A stretch of 64,000 bases of DNA from contig CACRXP010000396.1 in NCBI GenBank assembly GCA_902702965.1, positions 541,250 through 605,249 of the forward strand. Reading direction: 5' to 3'. This document shows positions 21,401-33,400 of the stretch, one piece after another. Position 1 is the stretch's first letter, and the number at the start of each line of letters is the position of its first letter. The stretch comes from Spirometra erinaceieuropaei. Its lineage: Eukaryota > Platyhelminthes > Cestoda > Diphyllobothriidea > Diphyllobothriidae. Position numbers and translations under genes: made by a program. A model generated the notes under the pieces. That model searched no databases and was not told the DNA's origin. It saw nothing but the letters and a program-made list of their open reading frames with translations.

Positions 21401-24400
21401 TACGTGAAACATGCAGTATATCTTTCAGAGAAAACCGACAAATATTCGTGTACTTCCGAGGCAATGTGGCACTCCGGACTCACCGAGCTTTGATTTCCTG
21501 ACAGTCTATCGACCGCCAAGAAAGGAACATATTGCCGAGGCCTCTCCTACTGGAGGAGCTCAAAATTTTGCTACACGACCGGATATCCTTACCATGGGTG
21601 ACTATAACGGCCCACGCAAATAGCTTAGAACAGACCCTTGATGGTAGTTTTGTGAACAAAACACTGAAGTTACTTCTCACTCAACACGTCACGTTTTCAA
21701 ATAGAGTACGCGAAGGCGAACAGGCCAACTGCCGTGATCTTGTCCTTACGAAATAACAGGACAGCAGTACTGAGGTGTCGTGCCTACCCCCCACCCCCCT
21801 AGGGAAAAGTGACCACGTCGTTCTACTATGGGATTACTCGCCCTCTTCCATGTCCGAGAGACCCATGACAGTTAGAATAAACCTTTGGCACGGGGGATTT
21901 CGGACAAATGAGGGCTGAAATTGCACGCATTGAGTGGAACTCCGCATTTGCTAAAGACTGGCAGCGGTTGCGAGAAGTAATGCGCAGACTCATCATGACA
22001 GTTCGACCATCGGTTTCGATGATGTCCACCGTGTGCCCCACAGTTGCAGCAGCAATGGGAGCAGGGACGGTGACTTACGCAGGGGTTTATAGTGCCGGTA
22101 GACTTGCGAAGCATCTACCTACACTCTCTCCTCCTCCCTCGCCCGAGCCCGGTTTCAAGACAGAGCGAAAGCTGTGGAAGAAATCACATACTGACAAGAG
22201 GCCAACGTCCATAAATGCGTACAAAATTCAAAAGAATCGAGTCAAGGGCCTAATCTTCAGGATGAGAAGAGAATTCGAACAAGATCTGCTTAACTTTGTA
22301 GCGGAGAACCCCAAATTATTCTACGGTTACATAAGGCAGGGCACGCGAAACAAGGACCCAATACCACTGCTAAGGACTGCCGAAGGTGAAAATTCCATTG
22401 AAGATAGAGTGAATGCCGATCATCTATCAAATTTTCTCGGTTTGTTTTCAGTAGGGAAGATGGATATAACCCTCCCACGAGTGACTTCGAAGTTGGCTAC
22501 AATCATTGGGATCGTCCAGTTCACCGAGGGCACGGTTCTGATGGAGCTGATTTAGCAAAAGGAATCAACATCACCAGGCTCCAATGAGATGCCGACGAAG
22601 ATTTTGAAGGAACTCGCTGGCGAGTTGGCTAAACAACTCTCTATGCTTTTCCATGCATCCCTTGAGGCTGGATGTATGTCGGATGACTGGAAATTAACGT
22701 GGACTACGCGGCTGTATAAGGACTGAGGTCGGGTCCCGGTGAAAAATTACAGACCAGTCAGCCTCACCCCCATTTGCTGCAAGATTATGGAAAAAATAAT
22801 AAAGCAACAATGAATGCAGTTCCTTGAACAAAACCATCTGCTTTCCGATTCCCAGCATTGATTCCGAAAAAGCAGATCCTGTGTGACAAACTTGTTCTAC
22901 AGTCCGGAACACTGAACTCGGGCTGTTGATAGAGGAGATATGGTGCATACCATTTATATCGACTTTAAAAAGGCCTTCGGCAGTGTGCCTCACCACCGCC
23001 TTCTATACAAACTCATCCGTACACGAGTGCGAGGTAAGCTTCTGATGTGGATTCGAAGTTTTTACTCGGCCGCTCTCAAGCCGTCCACGTCGGTGACCAG
23101 CAGTTTGCCGAGGTTGCCGTTAGGAGTGGTGTTCCCCAAGGCTCCGTTCTTGGCTCTACACTGTTCCTCATATATGTCAACGGCTGGGCAAACGAACTGG
23201 ATTGTCATGTCGCAATGTGTGCTGATTATATTAAGATCTGGAGTACCATCCGAAATGAAGTTGACGAAGCACGGTTGCAGACAAACCCAGATTTCCTCGA
23301 ACAATGGTCGTACGACTGGCTTTTGCCGTTTGACCTAAACAACGGTGACTTCCTACGAATCGGTGGAATCAGTTCTCCTAACCGCAAGGTCTACCGCCTG
23401 ACTGACTGCAAGAAGTCGACGCCTAGGAGGACTCTCTGAGGCCTTCGCTGCACTGCTTAAAGGTAGCCAAGTCGGAGATGTCCATCCTATGCCTCGTCAA
23501 ACGGGCCATCTCTTCCTTTGATGAAGACTGCTTCGCTAAAGTCTTTTGAGCATTCGTGCGGCCGTATCTGGAGTTTTATATCCAAGCATGGAGATCCTGG
23601 ACCGTCAAAAGCCTTAGCAAATCCAACGGCGAACAACCAAACTTGTAACAGGACAGGGGTCAATACCCTAAGAAATGCTGTCGTTCCATGAAAGAGCTGC
23701 GAAACATGCGTGTCTGGGCTTTCGGCTAGTACCTTGATGTTAGTATGGTATCCCCTTACCCAAAATATATTACTAACTCGGAAGATTAAGATGCGATTGC
23801 TGGAACAATAAATTCATTGGCCTGAAGTTTCGGATTCTCACTCGAACCCATCATCAGAGACATTCGCAGATAAGGGTAATGGTTGCACAAGGAGTGCCGT
23901 ATGTATAGCACGTGGCTGCCGTGGGACCATACGCGTACTCTAATTAACAGCTCCCGCAATCATCGCTGGGATGGTAATGGATGCGATGGTGGCTTGTCAG
24001 TCCGCGTCCGAGTCATTAACGGCGAGGATTTCGTTATTCGTGTTGGATGCTGGTGTGACGATTGCTCGGCAAATTGGCTCACGGTCACTGGGATAGTTGC
24101 TCGCCCGAGCCCTCCCCACGTGACGCAACAGTGGAATCAATCCTCAGCCAATTGGGAGCGACAGACGAAACGAAGACCCTCATTCGGCACCAAAAGTCAT
24201 CCCTCCTCATGGCTCATAGGCCGCGCGACTGCTTTCCAAGGTCGAGCGCGATGCACTTAAGGAACTCAGGGCCGACAACGACCTCGTTATCGTGCCTGCT
24301 GACAAGGGGCGTTCAACGGTCGTATTGGACAGGACAGACTACAATCAAAAAGCCAAAAGCTTGTTGGAGGATCGTCAGTCCTATGTCCCATGCGAATCCA

Positions 24401-27400
24401 ACCCCATGAAAACGCTGACACGCGAGATTAACGCGACGCTGTTGGCAATGGAGAACTCAGGTGCAATATCACCAATCGACCGATGCATGGCGAGAGCACA
24501 AGAAACAGCCCTAGCCCGATTCTACGGCCTCTCAAAAGTGCACAAAGAGGGCTCTCCTCTCCGGTCTATCGTATCATTAAAGGGCACTCCAACCTACGGA
24601 CTGGCAAAGTGGCTGTTTCGGCGTCTCATGTTACTGACCTCTGACTGTAACACTAAAGCCAGCTCGTCAACACAGTTCTTAGAGAAACTTAAAGGAGTAA
24701 GTGTCCTGCCAAGCGATGTCATGGTTTCCTTTGATGTCAGGTCCCTTTTTACTTCTATCCCGTAGGACCTGGCAGTCGAGACCATCGAACTACTCCTACG
24801 AGAGAAATATGACGAAACGAAGAATCGTCTCGGACACGCCCAAATCATCCAGCTCCTGAAGTTCTGTCTCAAGACGTACTTTACGTTCAAAGGAACAATC
24901 TACGAACAGGTGAAGGGAACGCCAATGGGTTTGCCGATCTCGGGACTCATAGCTGAGGCGGTGCTACAACGGTTGGAATCGCTGGTTTTCCGAAACCGCA
25001 AACCGAAATTCTTGGCTCGGTAAGTGGGTGACACCTTCGTCTTCATCGAACGGGATCAGGTGCTGACATTCAAAGAACATATCAACGCCATCTTCCTGGA
25101 CATCCAATTTACGATGGAGGAAAAAGAGAACAAGCAGCTGGCCTTTCTGGATGTCTTCGTATGCCGCAAATATTGTGGTGACCTAAAAACCGAAGTGTTC
25201 AGGAAAGCGACAAGTACGACGCAAGTATTAAACTTCAGTAGCAACCACCCGATCAATCACAATCGCATTTGCGTAAGGGCTCTATACCGGCACGTTGAGA
25301 CGCACTGTAGTGAAATGGGAGACAAACTTGCTGAATTACAATATCTTCGACGGGTAATAAGAGCCAATGTTTACCCGCGCAACTTTGTAAACCAGTGCAT
25401 ACGAAAGGGACACCAGAGACCAAATCTAACCGTCCTTAAATTTTAGCGGGCTCTTCGGTACGTGAAGAGCGTCTCGGAAGCCGTCAGTCGTATTCTCACC
25501 CCACTTGGAGTTGGGGTTGCACACAGGCCGGAAGCCAAGTCACAAGGCCGAAAGGCCTACTGCCACGGCAGGAAACGTCTGGAGTCGTTTACCGGATCTA
25601 GTGCAGATGCGGACAAAGCAACTATGTCGGAGAAACTGGGAGATTACTCCGTACGCGAATTGCCGAGCACGCAGCAGCAGTGAGGCGGGGAGACGCTAAC
25701 TCTCAGGTGGCGGCACACTCGATGGGACCCGGTCATATTTTCAAATTTAAAGAGGCCGAAATCCTCGCAAGGGGTGACAACCGCGTGAGCCGCGGGGCCG
25801 AAAGACCGTGCAACTGACAAGAAGACGAGCAGAGTATTATTACCGACAAAGACAAGAAGACGAGTCCACAACCTGCAGGTGAGTGGCCAAGGAGCCTGAC
25901 GGAGGCCGGAGTTGCCGTGTGGCTGGCTGATGAATCTAAATATGCCAGAAATACCGAAACGGTCGGCCAATAAATTTCTTGTTCCAGTGATCGCATCTTC
26001 GTCTTCTGAACTGCTACCTGGAAATCGCCTGTTCGCTTCTATCAGTATACTACTAACTGCCTGTCGGTAGTTAATGAATATTACTCGGTTACCCGCTGTG
26101 GTTGATGGACATCATCCGAAATATTCCTACATAAATATTTCGGTCTGCGCATGTAGACCTCGAATATACTTATCTACTCCAAGTTCGTAGTTAATTTCTG
26201 AGGAAATTAAAAACCAACGGCCTACCTTTCTCTATAACTCAATACCCTTTTATTTTTCTGACTTATACAGTGCTCGTCCGCGTTCCTCGGGGAAAATGGA
26301 AGGTAACATTAAATGCCAAAGCAAAAAACTACTACGTTGTTGACGGATATCATTTTCACTGGGGAGGTGCGAATGACAGGGGTTCGGAGCACACTCTGGA
26401 CGGCCAGTCTTTCCCGCTAGAGGTTTGTCTTTGTCCACTGTTGCATATCACTTATGGCAAACCTTACATCAGACGTATTCTCATGGACAGAACTGAAAAG
26501 AAGGACAGAAGAGGGGGAGAAGGGGTTGAAAATAAAGGAAGGCAAGATAATACAGATCAAACGATCGCTCCTGTGGCTAACCCCCTTTGTAATCAGGGCC
26601 AGTTCCCCCCGAGAAGACGGACACTAAAGGTGCTGTATTCGAATGTGCAGAGCCTGTTTAACAAGATGGATGAACTCAGGACTCTGATCGACGAGCACAC
26701 GCCAGATATCATCGCCTTGACAGAAACATGGCTTTCTGAAGCTATTGGAGACCATGAGGTATCCCTCAGAGGCTGCCAACTGTTCAGAAGAGACAGGAGA
26801 AGCCGAGGAGGAGGGGTCGCTGTCTATGTTAGCTACAACCTAACCGCGGTCCCCGAGCATAATCCAACAACAACAGCGAAAGTCGAATTCCTATCTTTAA
26901 CTATCTCCACCAAATATGCCAGGCCGCTGGCGTTTGCAGTTGTGTATCGTCCCCCAAACCAGATTTCCGAACACGATAGCCTTCTCCTAAGGGAACTGAG
27001 CAAGACCTGCTCGAACAGAGACGTCCTTATTGTAGGGGACTTTAACGCCCCCAATATCGACTGGCAAGCTTGGACGGTTGCGGGTCCATCGAACACATTT
27101 GGGCAACATTTGCTTGAATTGGCAGCAGAAAAACTACTTTTCCAGAATGTAACTCTCGGAACACGTGTTAGGGAAGGGCAACGTTCAAATTGCCTCGATC
27201 TGGTGCTCACTCGAGATGAGGAGAGTGTGCTGGATATACAAGATCTCCCGCCAATGGGTGCTAGTGATCATATTGTGATGCTCTTCGAGTATTCCATGTT
27301 CTCCCAGCCTAATTCACCTGAACAATTACAGGCAAATATCTGGAAGGGGGATTTTTCTAGCATGCGAACGCAAGCCTCAGCAATACCGTGGACAACCACA

Positions 27401-30400
27401 TTACAAGGAACAGTTAATGACTATTGGAGCACGTTCAGCTCACTGGTCAAAAGAATCGTTGATCTGAACTGTCCACTCAGACGAAAGAAAACTAGCAACC
27501 GTCCGCCGTGGATAAACCGGAAACTTCAAACCGCGTTTAAGAGGAGAAATAAAGTGTGGAGACTCTATCGACAAACAGAAAGTCCTGAAGACCTGACGGA
27601 ATACAAGCGACAGCGGAATGCGTGCAAACGCGAGGCTCATAGACTTCGAAGCAACTATGAACTGTGCATATTACAAAATTCCTTGGAGCATCCTAAAATC
27701 CTCTATAGTTACATACGTAAGGGACAGAGCAATCGTGAACCGATTCCAGCGCTAAGATCCCAAAACGGAGTAATTGAGACGGATGACCACCTGAAAGCAT
27801 CAGCCTTCTCCAATTTCTTTCAGTCGGTATTCACTCATGACACAAACCCTCCTGCCATGCCATATGTAGACCAACGACAATATCCCTCCTGTCCTGCATT
27901 GGAAGACAATCTTTTCTTCTCACCTACGTTGATAAGGACCGAACTACGCCGGCTGAAACCTGCCAAATCACCTGGTCCAGATGGAATTCATCCACTTGTC
28001 CTCCGAGAATTAGCTGATGTACTCTGTGAGCCGGTGTCCATGATATTTCGGAAGTCCATGGAAGAAGGCGAACTGCCGGAGGAGTGGAAAACGGCCCATA
28101 TTTCTCCAATCTATAAAGGAGGATCCAGACTGGAACCCGAAAACTACCGTCCTATTAGTTTAACCTGCATTCTATGCAAGGTAATGGAACGACTTATTAA
28201 AGGGCATTTAATGTCGTATCTGGAGCAGAGGGACCTGTTATGTGCTGCTCAGCACGGATTTCGTCGTGGTCACTCCTGTCTTACAAGCAGCCTTTACTCT
28301 CAGGAAAAGTGGACAACAGCCACAGACCAGGGCCGTCCAGTGGACGTCATCTTCTTTGACTTTAAGAAGGCGTTTGATATCGTTCCTCATGGACGACTGC
28401 TACAGAAGATTTGGGAGTGTGGAATACAGGGCAGCATTTTTAATTGGATTAAAAGTTTCCTGTCATGCAGGCTCCAAAAAGTCATCGTTGGTGCCACTAC
28501 ATCCGAATGGGTGCCAGTAAAAAGCGGCGTTCCGCAGGGCTCAGTCTTGGGTCCTCTCCTCTTCCTTATCTATATAAATGACTGTCCTGCAGACCTTGAA
28601 TGCGATGGCATCATGTTTGCGGATGATATAAAGATCTGGAAAACAATCAGCTGCGTTGAAGATGCGCAAAAGCTACAGGAAGATGTTAATAAGCTGGCTG
28701 CGTGGTCCAGCAAGTGGCTCCTAGCGTTCAACGTATTCAAGTGTGTAGTCTTGCGACTAGAATCTGGACGGAGGCGCTTCCAAAAACATCAGTACATCAT
28801 AAATGGGGTTCCACTAAATGAAGTGGACACGCACAAAGACCTAGGTGTCTGGACATGCTCAAACTTGCTGCCCTCTCAGCACTGCAAAAGAGTCGTCCAA
28901 AAGGCAACCAGCACCATGCACTGGATTAGGCGTGCCTTCAAAATCTTTCCTCCAGAACTCTTCTCACAGATATTCGGCACATTCGTCAGACCGCACTTGG
29001 AATACGGAATGCCATCATGGATGCCCTGGATGAAGAAAGACAGTGATGCCATAGAGCAGGTGCAACGACGGGCCACAAAACTGGTGGACGGTCTCAGGAC
29101 TCTGTCATACCCAGAAAGACTGATCCAGTTAAATTTGTTCCCCCTATCCTATAGAAGAATGAGGTGTGACCTATTATGGACATTCCGCATTATCCACGGA
29201 CAGGAATGTTCGCTCAAAACTGACGACTGTTTTGAATTCACGACCACGAGTCACCTGCGCGGTCACCCTTACAAAGTCAAGCGGGAGCGTACACGCCTAG
29301 ACAATCGGAAGTTTTCCTTCAGCCAGCGTGTTGTTCGGCCATGGAACTCACTCCCAAGTGAAATAGTGACATCTGATACAATCGCTGTATTCAAAAGGCA
29401 GCTGGATCGTTTGATATTTGATAAACGACGACTTTCACAACAGGACTACCTGCGGCCAGCCATAAATTTCATTTCTTGATTTCATCCCTACTTAACACAC
29501 CCCTGACTCTTAATGAGATGCCCCCTCTCAAACTATGCAAATGACTGCACTTTATGCTGATTGTATATAACTGCACTTAAAATTTCATGTGTACACTGAG
29601 AAGACCGCCTGCCGCACCCTTAGCAGTCCCGCACTGTGAAAGTTTCCCGTGAACAAATATATTACTGACAAAATTTTAGTAAGATGTACATTTAAAATTT
29701 ATATTTTATGTACCGTTTTCAATAGGGTCATCAAGGGCATTGCCTATTACCCTAAAAAATACAATACAAAAATACAATACAATACAAAAAAACAAACGAA
29801 AATACGCCATTCACGCGGCTGCTGATGGCTGTAACTATTAGGGGAGTGGTCCCTGGTAAGATGTGGTTTGGTAGCCCCACCTGATGGATACAATACTGTT
29901 AGGGTTAAGGGTTAGGATTAGGGGTTATGTTGGGGTTAGGGTTAGGGGTTAGCGCAACTATTTCTCAACCATTCAAAGTACAACCGCACCTTCCCAATAA
30001 CTTTTCTTTTGCATGTAACTGCTTGACCTCGTCGCCTGTGCGTTCCCCGGCCCCACCTGTAAAAACCCCTATTACCACCAGTGTCGTATTAGAGGTGACT
30101 GGGGTTTGTTTACTTCAGCTGGGGCAGGTAGAGTTGTGGAACCATCGATCTCCCGCCAAACTGGCCCGCTTTGGGTGGCATTCAGTGCAAAAGTGCGATG
30201 GTTTGCCTCGGAAGGCATGAAGGCATCAAATAATATGTGCCTGTCAGTAAACATTTAGGTGCCATACGGCGGACCCCATTCAACGGGACAATCAATCTGA
30301 CACAAGTGTCTTGCCGCCTGACAGGAAGCGAACGGCGTCGATGTGAAATTATCGCAGACACAGAAGGTGGGTTAACTCATGAAATGTCGGTCGAAATTTC

Positions 30401-33400
30401 GAAATGCGTTCTCTTTACGAAAAGATTAATTAAATTTGGTTGCAAAATTAATCACCATCCAGCATAATTCTATAATGATCTAGTTACCTCAGGGTATCTT
30501 CTTTTGAATGAACTTATTTCCGACAGCACGCAAGAACTATACTCTGCGAAAAATGGCTACTTAGGTAGCATGCAATTTTCTCATTGATTTTCGATGCTCT
30601 CAAAAGTTAGCTTCAATTATATTTCATGAAAAAACGCATAAGCATATTCATTCTTTTATCTATTCGGTAGGAAATTACGTCTTCTTTCAATTTTATACTC
30701 GAAACAGGAGTATAATTCGATTTCAAAAAATTTCCTAATCGTGAGACTTTTCAATACCGTGAAATGACTGTTTATAAAACGTCATGTATCTGCATTTGCC
30801 AATGTGGCTTGTAAAGTTAACAATATTGTTCAAATCCACTGCTAATTTTATGAACCCCATATGGTCTCCTCTTAATACCGTAGAGAAATATATGGTTTTC
30901 CGTACACGGAAAATATACGGCTTGTAGTTTTGAAACCCTGAACGCCAGTATAACAGCTGGTCGGGTTCAAAATTATTCGGGAATTAGAAAAGTTTTTAAA
31001 ACCGAGTTATACTCTTCTTTCGAGTAGAAAATCGGAGGGCGTGATTTTCTACCAATAAGCAAAATAATGAATATTTTTATGCATGTTTTCCATGGAATAT
31101 AATTGAATTTTTGAGGGCATCGAAAATCAATGAGAAAATTGCATTCTAATTAAGTAACCTTTTTTGAAGACTATAGTTCTTGCATGTAACCAGAAGAAAG
31201 TCCATTCGAAAGCCGACACCCTGAGGTAACTGGATCATTATAGAATTAGGTTGTAGGCTGACTAGTTTTACAACCCTACTTACTTAATCTTCTCGAATCG
31301 AAAATGCATTTCGAAATTTCGGTTGACATTTCATGAGTTAGACCACCTACTGTAGGCTGGGCCGCGAGTGAGACCCTGGCTACCACGACCTTCAGGCCCG
31401 GATCCTAATGGAAAGAGAAGGCGTACGCCAGTGGGAAGGATGATGTATTCTGTACAGGATAACTGGAGAAGGAGTTTGCAGCCGGTGGGCGACGTCCCCA
31501 GTGTGTCTGGGAATGCGTCAGTCCTAGGCCAGAACACTTCTGACTCGGCCATGAATCTGATTGGCCAGTTGGGGAACCGAGTGCACGAATGCCATACAGC
31601 CCTGGTGCTCACGTGCAGACATTCGCGAGGTGCCTAGTGTTGAGACAGGCGCTGGGAGTAGGGCTACAACAGGTCCGAATTGCTACATAAAGACAAGCAT
31701 GTAGCGCAAATGCACTTTTTCACTTTTTTGTGTGACAAAGAACAACATCTGTTCCTAACCTAAAAATCTCCTCTTGCCACTGTTCCCTTTTTACAGGTGG
31801 CGTCGACACCTTAATATTATGATATCAAGGTCACCCTAAAATAGTAATATTTCAGGGGAAACACATCTATTTCCGGGAGCCAACTGTCTCAGCCAGGTGG
31901 AATTGGCAGTCTGTCTGCACAAACGGTGATAAATTGGCAGAGTTTATGCATGCCTCTAAAATGTCCAATCTAGTACGGCGCAGGGAGTAGAAAAGTCTCC
32001 CTGAACCGAAACTGGTTGAATTATCTACTGGCAAAAGGCACATTCCGACTCTCACGCGGCTTCTCGGCATATACACGAGGCTGCGGTGCCGGCGTGTGAT
32101 GAGACAAAAAACCGACACGAGGTGGCTCCGCCCAGTTTCGAACTGGGGACCTTCTGCGTGTTAGGCAGACGTGATAACCACTACACCACGGAACCACGCT
32201 CTCGCCGTCTTTCAAATGCTTCCTTAACCTACAACGTCTCGCGCCACCTGCTGCAGGAAGACCGCTTAAGCGCGATTTACTTTTATCAACGTTTGCCGTT
32301 TGGAGAGGCAGATGGTGCCGAGATCCTCGATACTGGCGAATACTCCAGTACCAGAAGAGATGAATGACTGAGCCGAAGTTGCAGCTGGCAGATTTTCATT
32401 CAGTTTTAAACGGCTTTCAGACTGTCATGGGCCGCCTCCCAGTATCTTCCTATGTTCCGTTATGGTTCTAACCTACTGGGCGTTTCCTCCCAGACAACTC
32501 TCCTTCAACTTGAACAGTCGCAGAAGGGCAAGTAGACACACGGGATTAAATAACCTTGTTTAAAATCATAGGATAGCTTCGCAAATGCCGCTATAAATGG
32601 ACGATTACCCACGACGGCTGCGTGCGAGAGGACAGCTTGTTTAGTTGATTTTTTAACTTCCACATAAAACGGTTGACGACAGCCGACTGGTTGCCAGTAA
32701 ACGTGGGTAATGTGTGAATAACCCCGGTCCCTTGCTCCTGTGTCCATAAGGCATTTCTATCTAGTAAATCGAATGAATAGTGCTCAGGCTGGACAAAAAA
32801 ACGTCCCAGAAAGTGAAGAGCAGATTTTAAATCGCAGTTGAGGAATTTCTGTCTGCCTTTATTCATTTATAGAACATTCTCACCATGTACGGTCTAGAAA
32901 TTAAAAGATACGAACAACTTACGCAACAATAACCCAGTGATACAGCTAGTCTCTGCTGTCTACCCGAGTTTGCCTTCAAGTAATTATCGACACCGGCACC
33001 GATAACCAGTAAAGCGGACTGGGCAAAATTTCAGTTCAGTTCACTTTCACTAAGGGAAAGATAGACGGGCGCTTTTCAGCGAACTATTGGTTACAAATTG
33101 TGTGAGAAAAAACACCGATAAGTGAAAAGTTGATTGTTTACATAATTGCACGCGAAAAGGCCAAACATGAACGCCTACTTGCTCATTGCAAGTAGTATAT
33201 ACACATGTAATTTGTGTGGCTGGTCATGTGAGTATCTGTGTGACTGGTAATTTGAAAGCTTGATACGTGTCAAGTCTACAATTGAGTGAATCCACACAGG
33301 AGAGTACAACACCACTAGACAGGGCGTTCCACACCGCAACCACTCTGTTACTGGGACAAAATCTTTGTCCATTGACCCTTGCTTTACCTAAGCGCGCAAC

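Larger units (their letters stand above)
23779..26050 (+). mobile_element. PLE lineage B insertion with 8-bp target duplication
   Basis: tactaact flanks it at 23771-23778 and 26051-26058. The left 350 bp are an inverted copy of the 3' tail (with a hammerhead at 23820-23861). The body then reads on the plus strand, and the right end carries the tail in sense orientation. Inverted end pieces of this kind are typical of PLE insertions. Confidence 0.8.

Noticed and set aside
26270..29479. A 1069-residue protein starting in CA-2 exon 3
   Set aside because: The N-terminal ~51 residues are a spliced CA exon bounded by consensus sites, and the start would be a GTG in the acceptor. Treated as read-through and not as a gene.
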